Translations under genes and position numbers: made by a program
Part shown: piece by piece, positions 28,142 through 36,235 of the stretch
Numbering within the stretch: the first letter of the stretch is position 1
How the letters are laid out: each line of letters begins with the position of its first letter
Notes under the pieces: model-generated
Seen by the model: the letters and a program-made list of their open reading frames with translations, nothing else
Told to the model about the DNA's origin: nothing
Databases searched by the model: none
Assembly (NCBI RefSeq): GCF_020735385.1
Contig: NZ_CP085953.1
Coordinates: forward strand, 1,364,001 to 1,428,000
DNA from: Granulicatella elegans
Lineage (GTDB): Bacteria > Bacillota > Bacilli > Lactobacillales > Aerococcaceae
Reading direction: 5' to 3'
Length of the DNA stretch: 64,000 bases

Positions 28142-29516
28142 ATGAAAAAGAAAATATTTTTAGCAACAATTATTAGTATGTTTGGGTTAGTCGGATGTAG
28201 TCAAGTTTCAGAAGATACTACTACAACGAAAGTTTTAGAGAACAGTTCAACTACTCAATTGGTAGATAATATTAAACCTACAGAAATTACTTTTTGGCAT
28301 GCGATGAAGGGAAGTAATGGGGAAGCAATAGACAGAATAGTGAATAATTATAATGAGACACAAGGAAAAGAGAAAGGAATTAAAGTCACCGCAGTATTTC
28401 AAGATACAAAAATTGCTAGTAAAGTAAAATTAGCATCTTCTACTAAGGATATGGAAAATGCTCCAGATGTAATTCAAACTGTCGGAAGCGATATTCCAGG
28501 AATATCTGCATTACCAGAAATTATTCCTGCTAGTCATATTTTTGAACAAAAAAAATAATACACTAAAGCAGGATGATTTTTATCCACATTTATTAAGAGC
28601 ATTTACGTATGAAAAAAATGTAATTGGAGTTCCGATGAATGCTTCTACTCTTTTATTGTATTCAAATATGAATGCGCTTAAATCTGTGGGCGTAACTGAA
28701 CCTCCAAAAACAATTGATGAGTTAGCAGAAGTTACAAAAAAGTTAAAATCAATGGATGGTAAAAATGGGTTTAATTCAGAAATTGCTCGATATCAATTAG
28801 TAAATTTTGTAGTTAGTCAATCGGATAAGAACTTTGTTGGAGATAATGAAGGTGGTCGAGCTTCACGTATGACAAAATATGTAATGGGTGAAGATGGTAG
28901 TTTAGATAAATTTTTAACTGAATGGAAAAAAGTTATTGATACTGGAAATTATAAATTTACTGAAGATAATGCTAATGAAGAATTTTCTACAGGATTAAAT
29001 TCAATGGTACTGTTATCCTCTGCTCGATTGGGAGCAATAAAAAAATTAGTTGGAGATTCATTTGAATGGAAAACATCATTTATACCTAAAGTGTCAAAAA
29101 ATGATACTAGTGGTGCAAGTATTGGAGGTAGTTCTTTAGTATTATATAGCCATGATGATGCTAATCGTTTATCTGCCGCTTGGGATTTTATTTCTTATGC
29201 AACTTCACCAAAAGTTCAAGCTGAATGGTCCAAAGCTACGGGATATATTCCTGTTAATATTCATACAGAAAAATTACCTGAAATGATGAAATTTTATGAA
29301 GAAAATCCAAATTATAAAGTTGCATTAGAACAAATGAAGAATGCAAGTCCGATGTCTCAAGAACCATTTGATCTGGTCAATTGGGAAGTAAATGATATTA
29401 TTAAAGATGTAATGAAACGTTTTGCACAAGGTAATATTAGTAAAGATGAAGCAAAAGATGAAATTATCAAGAAAAGTAATGATGCACTTTCTGAATATAA
29501 TAGAGTCAATAATTAA
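28142..29516 (+). pseudogene. extracellular solute-binding lipoprotein, frameshifted at an A8 run
   Basis: Family 1 carbohydrate-type solute-binding protein for the permeases upstream. The N-terminal part (138 codons) has a lipoprotein signal with lipobox LVGC (Cys19) and the mature start EITFWHAMKGSNGEAIDRIV. Its frame ends at a TAA right after eight A residues (28548-28555). The rest of the protein continues in the +1 frame (NNTLKQDDFYPHLLRAF onward, with GASIGGSSLVLYSHDD) to 29516. Removing one A restores a 457-residue protein, normal for the family. It may be a true mutation, a phase-variable tract, a case of transcriptional slippage or a sequencing error. Confidence 0.85.
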
Positions 29517-29533
29517 TAATTAGAGAGGAGGAG

Positions 29534-29572
29534 GGGTTCAGTTTAAATAATATTTAATTGAACCCTTCTTTT
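29534..29572 (+). terminator. hairpin between the binding-protein gene and the HAD gene
   Basis: GGGTTCAGTT pairs with AATTGAACCC (29534-29543 and 29556-29565, one G-U), and TTCTTTTA follows. It looks like an attenuating terminator after the binding-protein gene. An unusually strong GGAGGAGGGG lies immediately upstream of the stem and the likely start of the next gene immediately downstream. Confidence 0.55.
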
Positions 29573-30388
29573 ATGGTAGAAGATAAATATAAAAAAATAA
29601 AATTAATAACTTGTGATATTGATGGAACATTAATGAATACTAACAGATTGTTATCTGAGAAATTTGTTGAGATAGTTAAGGAGTTAAAAGATGTGGGAAT
29701 TCAATTTACCTTTGCCTCTGGTAGGCTTCCATATAAAATTATGCCTTTGGTTTCCCAAATTAATAGTGATTTGCCATTTGTTGCATGCAATGGTGGTTGT
29801 ATATATCAGAATGAAAAATTCTTGTTTAAAAAAATGTTTTCTATAAGGATATTGAAAGAAGTAATAAATTTAGCGGAAATATTAGATGATACGATATTGT
29901 ATTCGTTTGATGGCATTGAGTATTGCTTAAGGGAAACTAAAGAATCAGCGTTAAAAAGACAAAAAAGAGGAAAGTATTATCCTATTAGGAGTATAAAAAA
30001 TGAAGAATGGGATAAGTTAAAAATTTTAAAGCTGAATATTTTATCTAATAAATCAATTTCATTACTTAAAAATCAATTAGATACAATTAAAGATGAGGTA
30101 GATATTACTTATTACGGGGATTTTGGTGCAGAAATTGTCCCAAAAGGAGTAAATAAACTAACAGGTATTAAACAAATAATAGAACTTATAAATGTATCCT
30201 TAGATGAAGTAATTGCAATTGGAGATAATGAAAATGATTTAGAATTGTTGAAAAATGTTGGAATTGGTGTAGCAGTAAAGAACGCCACTCAAGAAATTAA
30301 GGAATGTAGTAATCTTGTTACTGAGAATTGCGGTGAAGAAGGAGTAGTTGAGTTTTTAGAAATATTAAGAAATTTCTTAAAGGGGTGA
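29573..30388 (+). CDS. HAD-superfamily Cof-type phosphatase
   Basis: 271-residue cytosolic phosphatase of the Cof (class IIB) group. Motif I is CDIDGT with Asp15 and Asp17, motif II TFASGR, and motif IV AIGDNENDLELL. Such enzymes dephosphorylate sugar phosphates, nucleotides or cofactors; in this operon ribose- or nucleoside-phosphate is likely. The start is uncertain. ATG 29573 is the first in-frame ATG that keeps motif I, but the only good ribosome binding site (29526-29536) is 37 bases upstream, across the hairpin. TTG 29558 is an alternative. It overlaps the GTGA region of the next gene's leader. Confidence 0.83.
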   Translation: MVEDKYKKIKLITCDIDGTLMNTNRLLSEKFVEIVKELKDVGIQFTFASGRLPYKIMPLVSQINSDLPFVACNGGCIYQNEKFLFKKMFSIRILKEVINLAEILDDTILYSFDGIEYCLRETKESALKRQKRGKYYPIRSIKNEEWDKLKILKLNILSNKSISLLKNQLDTIKDEVDITYYGDFGAEIVPKGVNKLTGIKQIIELINVSLDEVIAIGDNENDLELLKNVGIGVAVKNATQEIKECSNLVTENCGEEGVVEFLEILRNFLKG

Positions 30389-30393
30389 AAAAT

Positions 30394-31275
30394 ATGGAAT
30401 TATCAATTTCTACAAACGTAATATTTGAGCGAGAAAATGGGTATGATACAGATATTGAGAGAACAATAAAATTATGTAGTAAAGCAGGATATAAAATTTT
30501 AGATTTCTGTTTTCATGATTTAACACGATTCGATAGTCCAATATTTACAGAAAATTGGAAAAATTACTTTATATCTTTAAAAGAATTAGCAGATGAGTTA
30601 GATATAAAATTTTAACAAGGACATTCAGTTGTATATGATTTCTGTAATCCTAATATCGATTATAAACTTTATAACGAGTTAACTGAAAAATGTATTATCG
30701 GTGCAGAAATTTTAGGAGTGGAATGGTTAGTTGTTCATCCATCAACGGATTTTTCAGGTGCTGATATTATTAAAAAATCAAAAATAAAGAACGTTAAATA
30801 TTTTAAAGAATTAGTAAGTTTTGCCTCTAATCATAATGTGAAAATTGCAGTTGAGAATATGTGGGATTTGCATATTGCTCCAAAAAGATTGTATTGTACA
30901 TCAATTGAAGAGTTGATTGACTTAGTAGATTCAGTTAATGGATTAGGCATTTGTTTTGACGTGGAACATGCAGCTATTATGGAAATGAATCAAATTGAAT
31001 GTATGAAATTAATAGGGAATCGTTTGAAAGTTTTACATGTTTCTGATTATTTAAATGTTAAAGATATCCATCTACTACCATACATGGGCAAGACTAATTG
31101 GAAGGAAATAATGGAAGGATTAAGAATTGTAAACTACGATGGTTTATTTAATTTTGAAATCCATCGTTATCTAGTCAATATCCCAGAAGACTTATATTTA
31201 CTATCATTGAAGTATAGTTTTGAAATAGGGGAAAAATTACTTCGTATTACTGAAGAGATGAGACAAAATGAATAA
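30394..31275 (+). pseudogene. TIM-barrel sugar phosphate isomerase/epimerase, interrupted by in-frame TAA
   Basis: Xylose-isomerase-like barrel protein. ATG 30394 behind AAGGGGTG starts a frame that hits TAA at 30613-30615 (codon 74, after DELDIKF). The same frame continues without shift through QGHSVVYDFCNPNIDYKLY, GVEWLVVHPSTDFSG, VENMWDLHIAPKR, ICFDVEHAAIM and FNFEIHRY to 31275, giving about 293 residues if the stop were sense. One base change (for example TTA to TAA) explains it. The metal-binding Glu, Asp-His and His-Glu positions of the barrel survive downstream, so the lesion looks recent. The sugar substrate is unknown; ribose or a derivative would fit the operon. Confidence 0.8.
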
Positions 31276-32308
31276 ATTAGATATTCAAACAATAAAGAAA
31301 TTCCCCAAAATTGAATTACATTGTCATTTAGATGGATCAGTGAGTGGGTTGCAAGTGTATGAAAATTTAAAATTATTAGGAATCAATGAAACAAAAGATG
31401 AAATTTTAAGTAAGATAATAGCTCCTGAAATTTGTAAAGATTTAAGTGAATATTTAAGTTGTTTTGAATGGCTTACCAAATGTTTAAAAAATCCCACTTT
31501 AATTTTTCTAGCTATTGATGATATTTGTCGACAAGCTACTGCAGAAAATGTATTTTATTTGGAATTAAGATTTTCTCCATACCATTTGTCTAATGATAAG
31601 TTTACAATGAAGCAAGTTGTAGAGGCAGTAATTACATCAGTAAATAAAATGAAAGATAAATATCCTCTGAAAATCGGTATTATTTTATGTCTTATGAGAG
31701 GAAGAGATGAATCGATAAATAATCAAGTTATAGAATTAGCTAATCATTTTCGAGATAAAATTGTGGGATTGGATTTAGCAGGAAATGAAAGTAAATATCC
31801 TACAAAGATGTATTTAGAACAATTGGCATTGATTAATCATTTAGAAATTCCATTTACAATTCATGCAGGAGAGACTGGAAATGTTGATAATATTCGAGAT
31901 GCTATTTTAGTTGGTGCTAAGAGAATTGGTCATGGGATAGCAGCAGAAAAAAGCGAAGAAGTAGTTTCATTAATTAGAGAAAGAAATATTACTTTAGAAA
32001 TGTGCCCGAAATGTAATATACAAACTAAAGCAAGTAAAAATTGGAATGATTATCCGTTTGATACATTTTATCGTAAGGAAAAACTATTAGTGACAATTAA
32101 TACGGACAACAGAACAGTTTCAAACACTTCATTATCCCAAGAATTTGAATTATTAAATAATTATTGTTCTGAATTAAATTTAAAAGATCTTTATCAATTG
32201 ACAATTTATGCATTAAATGCTAGCTTTTTAAATAATTTAGAAAAAAAACAATTAAAAGAAAAAATAGAAATGGAATATAATAAATTCTGTTTTAAGGAGC
32301 AATTATGA
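31268..32308 (+). CDS. add: adenosine deaminase family protein
   Basis: Zinc hydrolase converting adenosine or deoxyadenosine to inosine, feeding the nucleoside hydrolase encoded at the start of the operon. All metal and substrate motifs are visible in the 346 residues: His18 and His20 (LHCHLDGS), His199-Ala-Gly-Glu202 (IHAGETGN), the RIGHGI motif, EMCPKCNIQT and the zinc Asp280 in NTDNRTVSNTSL. It overlaps the interrupted epimerase gene by eight bases and the regulator gene by four, so it is tightly embedded. An adenine deaminase or a related activity is a less likely alternative. Confidence 0.9.
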   Translation: MNKLDIQTIKKFPKIELHCHLDGSVSGLQVYENLKLLGINETKDEILSKIIAPEICKDLSEYLSCFEWLTKCLKNPTLIFLAIDDICRQATAENVFYLELRFSPYHLSNDKFTMKQVVEAVITSVNKMKDKYPLKIGIILCLMRGRDESINNQVIELANHFRDKIVGLDLAGNESKYPTKMYLEQLALINHLEIPFTIHAGETGNVDNIRDAILVGAKRIGHGIAAEKSEEVVSLIRERNITLEMCPKCNIQTKASKNWNDYPFDTFYRKEKLLVTINTDNRTVSNTSLSQEFELLNNYCSELNLKDLYQLTIYALNASFLNNLEKKQLKEKIEMEYNKFCFKEQL

Positions 32309-33102
32309 AAGTACAAAAAAGACAAGAAGAAATATTAAAAATTTTATCAGAAGTCCCTATATCAACTATTCAAAATTTAGCAAATGAATTAGCAGTCTCT
32401 GCTGAGACAATACGAAAAGATTTAAAACAGTTGGCTGATGAAGATAAAATTATACAAACACATGGTGGGGTTGTGTTAAAAGGAAAAAAGACAAGTTATT
32501 TCCCATTTGATTACCGTGTTAAGATTAGTGCTTCAAAGAAAATAAAAATTGGTAAAGAAGCTAGCAAATTAATTGAATTTGGAGATACTATTTTCTTAGA
32601 AAGTAGTACTACTTGTTTAGCTTTAGTACAGGAATTATGTCAAAGAAAAGAAATATTAAATAGTTTAACAATAGTAACTAACTCACTTAGTATAGTAGTT
32701 TTATTAGAAAAAGAGGAAGTTAGTTCAAAAGTACTTTTTGTTGGAGGATGGATAGATTTTTCACAACATTCTACAAATGGTTTTATGGCGATGAATTTTT
32801 TAGAAAAAGTATATGTAAATAAAACATTTATTTCAGGAGCTGCTCTAAGTAGAGATTTAATGGTAACTGGTTATTATGAACAAGATATTTTGTTACAAAG
32901 AAAAATGATGGAGCATGCTGAACAAAATATATTGATGGTAGATGAAAAAAAATATCCAAAACAAGGTTTTCTTCAATTAGCTCAAATGAGTGAATTTGAT
33001 TATGTAGTTTCAGATATTGCATTTGGTAAAGAGGTTGTTGAGAGTATTCAATACAATAACGAAAAATTAGAAAAAATTTGCCACATAATTACAGCAGATT
33101 AA
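32305..33102 (+). CDS. DeoR-family transcriptional regulator
   Basis: 265-residue regulator with an N-terminal DeoR helix-turn-helix (RQEEILKILSEVPISTIQNL, then LAVSAETIRKDLKQLADEDK and IIQTHGGVVL, about residues 5-58) and a C-terminal sugar-phosphate-sensing domain (GDTIFLESSTTCLALV, TIVTNSLSIV, FVGGWID). Such proteins usually repress their own operon until a phosphorylated sugar binds. Last gene of the operon, overlapping the deaminase gene by four bases. The inverted repeat around the operon promoter is its likely target (inference). Confidence 0.9.
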   Translation: MKVQKRQEEILKILSEVPISTIQNLANELAVSAETIRKDLKQLADEDKIIQTHGGVVLKGKKTSYFPFDYRVKISASKKIKIGKEASKLIEFGDTIFLESSTTCLALVQELCQRKEILNSLTIVTNSLSIVVLLEKEEVSSKVLFVGGWIDFSQHSTNGFMAMNFLEKVYVNKTFISGAALSRDLMVTGYYEQDILLQRKMMEHAEQNILMVDEKKYPKQGFLQLAQMSEFDYVVSDIAFGKEVVESIQYNNEKLEKICHIITAD

Positions 33103-33105
33103 TTT

Positions 33106-33396
33106 TTGAAAGAAGATGATTTAAAAGAAAAAGTAAATTTACTAGAATGGTGGAATGAAGACTTGGTAAGAAGAGATGTTTTATTCTTTTCTCTTCATTT
33201 TAATAAAAGCACCGTATCGTAAAGCAAGCTTTCATAATGAGATAGTCCATATAGGAAATCATGCTGCGTTTTTGGGGAATTTGATGAAGCAGAGTATTTA
33301 AAGACAACTTACCATAAACAGTTATTAAAGCAAGATTTTTATAAAAAGATTACGATTAGAAATGGGAACACTTTTAAAAAACAGCTCAAATTTTAG
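33106..33396 (+). pseudogene. eroded gene fragment, family not recognised
   Basis: Coding-like stretches continue across three frames: KEDDLKEKVNLLEWWNEDLV and RRDVLFFSLHF in the first, then KAPYRKASFHNEIVHIGNHA in the second, and FGEFDEAEYLKTTYHKQLLK with QDFYKKITIRNG in the third. At least two frameshifts join them, one at a T5-G4 run near 33273. I cannot name the family. It looks like the remains of one ORF left between the salvage operon and ylxM. Confidence 0.4.
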
Positions 33397-33615
33397 AGTT
33401 GCAATTGGCACTATCATTTGTGTTTGAAAAATACTACTATCAATAATTTTAATAATTTGACATTTAAATTGTTTAAAGTTATAGTTTTTTTAGAATTTGA
33501 AATATCTAAAATACTTGTTGCTACTTGAAAGGCAACTAAAATAAGTTTAAGCTCAAATATTTGTCGCTCCTCGATATGCGACTCATAAATTATCGAGTTC
33601 AAATATTTATTTTAT
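33397..33615. other. AT-rich non-coding stretch with no clear gene
   Basis: Very AT-rich. A 62-codon minus-strand frame (33414-33602) has no recognisable ribosome binding site or family features, and a CAAATATTT word recurs at about 33557 and 33600. I see nothing functional that I can support here. Confidence 0.4.
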
Positions 33616-33681
33616 AAAAAAGCGTTTATGTCATAGATAATAGCAATATTTTCATTGCAATTGGCATAAACGCTAGTTTTT
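33616..33681. repeat. long hairpin overlapping the ylxM-ffh promoter
   Basis: Ten-base perfect arms AGCGTTTATG (33621-33630) and CATAAACGCT (33665-33674), extended inward by GTCA/TGGC with a G-U pair and by GCAAT/ATTGC. It is flanked by A6 on the left and AGTTTTT on the right, so it could terminate transcription in either direction. The right arm contains the -35 of the following promoter. Confidence 0.65.
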
Positions 33682-33689
33682 GTTATAAT
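33661..33689 (+). promoter_or_regulatory. ylxM-ffh promoter
   Basis: TTGGCA (33661-33666), 17-base spacer, TATAAT (33684-33689), 32 bases before the ylxM start. Confidence 0.8.
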
Positions 33690-33721
33690 TAGAAAGTGAG
33701 TTTAAGGACAGGAGGATGGCA

Positions 33722-34060
33722 ATGGAAATTGAAAAGACAACTCATATGAATTTGTTGTTAGAATTTTATGGCAAACTTTTGACTGAAAAACAACTAGGAT
33801 ATATGGAATTATATTACGGGGAAGATTATTCTCTTGGAGAAATTGCAGAAGAATTCGAGGTTAGTCGACAAGCCGTATATGATAATATTAGACGATCTGC
33901 TCAATTATTAGAAGATTACGAACAGGAACTACATTTAGTAAATGATTTTTATAAAAGACAAGCTATCTATGATGGAATTGAACAGCATATCAAAGAACAT
34001 TATCCAAATGATTATCAATTGCAACAATTGATGACAGACTTACAAGAAATGAATAAATAA
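33722..34060 (+). CDS. ylxM: YlxM family DNA-binding protein (UPF0122)
   Basis: 112-residue helical protein with a sigma-factor-region-4-like helix-turn-helix ([20 protein letters not shown], about residues 37-56), preceding ffh as in most Firmicutes. It is linked to the signal recognition particle pathway by gene neighbourhood and by reports that it modulates Ffh GTPase activity in streptococci. ATG 33722 is six bases after GGAGG; the ATG at 33716 touches the ribosome binding site and is rejected. Confidence 0.9.
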   Translation: MEIEKTTHMNLLLEFYGKLLTEKQLGYMELYYGEDYSLGEIAEEFEVSRQAVYDNIRRSAQLLEDYEQELHLVNDFYKRQAIYDGIEQHIKEHYPNDYQLQQLMTDLQEMNK

Positions 34061-34081
34061 GCCTGATTGAGGAGTGAGAAA

Positions 34082-35518
34082 ATGGCATTTGAAGGATTAT
34101 CAGATCGCTTGCAAAATGCGATGGGTTCGGTAACAAAAAAAGGAAAAATTACCGAAGCTGATTTAAAACAAATGATGCGTGAAGTTCGTTTAGCGTTATT
34201 AGAAGCAGACGTTAACTTCAAAGTTGTAAAAGATTTTGTACGAAAAGTAAATGAACGTGCGTTAGGTTCTAATGTGTTAGAAGCCTTATCTCCAGCACAA
34301 CAAGTTGTAAAAATTGTTAATGAAGAATTAACAGAATTAATGGGGGGAGAACAAGCTCCATTCCAATTTTCACCTAAACCACCTACTGTCGTGATGATGG
34401 TCGGTTTACAAGGGGCAGGTAAAACAACTACTGCTGGTAAATTAGCTTCATTTTTAGCAAAACATGAAAACAAACGTCCATTATTAGTAGCAGCCGACGT
34501 CTATCGTCCAGCCGCTATTGATCAATTACAAACGTTAGGAAAACAATTAAATTATCCAGTATTTTCATTAGGAACAGATGTCAATCCAGTTGAGATTGCA
34601 AAACAAGCGATTGAACGTGCGACAATTGAAGGTCGTGACTTAGTCATTATTGATACGGCAGGTCGTTTACATATCGATGAAGCGTTAATGGAAGAATTAC
34701 AAAATATTAAAGCTGTTGCGAATCCAAATGAAATCTTATTAGTGGTCGATGCAATGACAGGGCAAGATGCTGTAAATGTTGCTGAAACATTTAATGAGCG
34801 CTTAGATATTACAGGGGTTATTTTAACAAAATTAGATGGGGACACTCGTGGTGGTGCAGCTCTGTCGATTCGTTCTGTAACAGGAAAATCAATTAAATTT
34901 TCTGGACGTGGAGAAAAATTAGAAGATTTTGAAATTTTCTATCCTGAACGTATGGCTTCTCGTATTCTTGGTATGGGCGATATCATGACTTTAATTGAAA
35001 AAGCTCAACAAGATTTTGATGAAGCAAAAGCTCAAGAAATGGCGGATAAAATTAAAGCTAATACATTTGACTTTAATGATTTTATCGACCAATTAGATCA
35101 AGTGAATAAAATGGGACCACTGGAAGATATCTTAAAGATGATTCCAGGATTAAATAAAATTCCAGGATTAAATGATTTAAAAGTGGATCCAAAAGATACA
35201 GCACGTATGAAAGCTATTGTCTTATCAATGACGCCAGCAGAACGTGAAAATCCAGATATTTTATCTCAAGCAAGACGTAAAAGAATTGCAGCAGGTTCAG
35301 CTCGTCCATTGGCAGAAGTAAACCGTTTGATTAAACAATTTAATGAATCGAAAAAAATGATGAATCAAATGTCAAATGGAAATATGCAAGCGATGGAATC
35401 GATGATGGGACAATTAGGCATGGGTGGAGGCCGTAATAAATTAGGTCAAATTGCTATGCAACAATATGCTCGTCGTCAAAAACAAAATAAATTGAAAAAA
35501 TTAAAGAAAAAACGTTAA
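34082..35518 (+). CDS. ffh: signal recognition particle protein Ffh (SRP54)
   Basis: GTPase that binds signal sequences of nascent chains and 4.5S/scRNA, delivering ribosomes to FtsY at the membrane. In 478 residues: N-domain (MAFEGLSDRLQNAMGSVTKK), G-domain with GLQGAGKTTT, DVYRPAAIDQL, DTAGRLH and TKLDGDTRGG, and a methionine-rich M-domain (from about 320) with RIAAGSARPLAEVNRLIKQF for RNA binding. Start ATG 34082 after GAGGAGTGAG. No rpsP or trmD follows, unlike many relatives; a flavin reductase gene comes next. Confidence 0.97.
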   Translation: MAFEGLSDRLQNAMGSVTKKGKITEADLKQMMREVRLALLEADVNFKVVKDFVRKVNERALGSNVLEALSPAQQVVKIVNEELTELMGGEQAPFQFSPKPPTVVMMVGLQGAGKTTTAGKLASFLAKHENKRPLLVAADVYRPAAIDQLQTLGKQLNYPVFSLGTDVNPVEIAKQAIERATIEGRDLVIIDTAGRLHIDEALMEELQNIKAVANPNEILLVVDAMTGQDAVNVAETFNERLDITGVILTKLDGDTRGGAALSIRSVTGKSIKFSGRGEKLEDFEIFYPERMASRILGMGDIMTLIEKAQQDFDEAKAQEMADKIKANTFDFNDFIDQLDQVNKMGPLEDILKMIPGLNKIPGLNDLKVDPKDTARMKAIVLSMTPAERENPDILSQARRKRIAAGSARPLAEVNRLIKQFNESKKMMNQMSNGNMQAMESMMGQLGMGGGRNKLGQIAMQQYARRQKQNKLKKLKKKR

Positions 35519-35539
35519 TTAATAGAAGGAGAGTTTGCA

Positions 35540-36094
35540 ATGTCAAAACAAGTATTATTCATTAATGGTTCATTGAGAAAAGAATCTTTTAACCAAACTA
35601 TTATTGATTATGTACAAGAAAAGTTAGTTGAAAAAGGCTATCAAACAAAACAAATTAGTTTTAAAGATGTACCATTTTTCAGTCAAGATATTGAATTCTC
35701 AGCTCCTGCTATCGTAGAAGAGTATCGTGGAGATTTTGAAGCATCTCAAGCTGTTTGGATTGTATCTCCTGAGTATAACGGAAGTTTACCAGGAAGTTTA
35801 AAAAATGGTTTAGACTGGATGGCTCGTTCATTAGATATTACTTCTTATGCGCCACCTGCTTATATTGATAGCAAATTAATTGCATTCAGTAGTGCAGCAG
35901 GACATTCTGGTGGAGCAAATGTTTTACGTGCTTTAACAGAATTAGCTACTAAAATGCGTATGAATCCACTAGAAAAAACAGTGGGACTTCATATTGGAGC
36001 AGGATTCCAAACAGGAGTTTTAACTCTATCAGATGAAGATAAATCTGAATTAGAGAAACAAGTGGAATTATTAGTAGCAGCATTAGAAAAATAA
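35540..36094 (+). CDS. NAD(P)H-dependent FMN reductase family protein
   Basis: 184-residue flavodoxin-fold oxidoreductase. The N-terminal FMN phosphate loop INGSLRKESFNQTI and the second flavin contact SPEYNGSLPGSLKNGLDWM are diagnostic of the NADPH-dependent FMN reductase family (azoreductase, chromate or quinone reductase activities). Physiological role unknown, possibly quinone or azo detoxification. AGAAGGAGAG precedes ATG 35540, 21 bases after ffh. A terminator follows. Confidence 0.88.
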   Translation: MSKQVLFINGSLRKESFNQTIIDYVQEKLVEKGYQTKQISFKDVPFFSQDIEFSAPAIVEEYRGDFEASQAVWIVSPEYNGSLPGSLKNGLDWMARSLDITSYAPPAYIDSKLIAFSSAAGHSGGANVLRALTELATKMRMNPLEKTVGLHIGAGFQTGVLTLSDEDKSELEKQVELLVAALEK

Positions 36095-36108
36095 TAGATG
36101 AATCGATT

Positions 36109-36136
36109 GGACCAGGCTTTTGTCTGGTCTTTTTTC
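36109..36136 (+). terminator. rho-independent terminator after the FMN reductase gene
   Basis: Stem GACCAG / CTGGTC, with one extra G-U pair at the base, an eight-base loop, then TTTTTTC. Confidence 0.8.
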
Positions 36137-36235
36137 TTAGTTTTCAGTGGCTTTTTAAGAATGAAATATGGTAAGATATTTGGCTATGGATTTTTAGTGA
36201 AATGTATAGCAATAATTTGAAAGGATGTAACATGA

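Noticed and set aside
31268-32308. TDNR in place of TDDP in the adenosine deaminase as a defect
   Set aside because: TDN-type sequences occur in bacterial adenosine deaminases and the zinc-binding Asp is kept, so it is not evidence of inactivity.
25429-33102. Prophage or integrative element around the accessory block
   Set aside because: No integrase, attachment-site repeats, tRNA or phage structural genes are present; only a degraded fragment lies downstream.
33414-33602. 62-codon minus-strand frame downstream of the salvage operon
   Set aside because: No convincing ribosome binding site, promoter or family features; the region is simply AT-rich.
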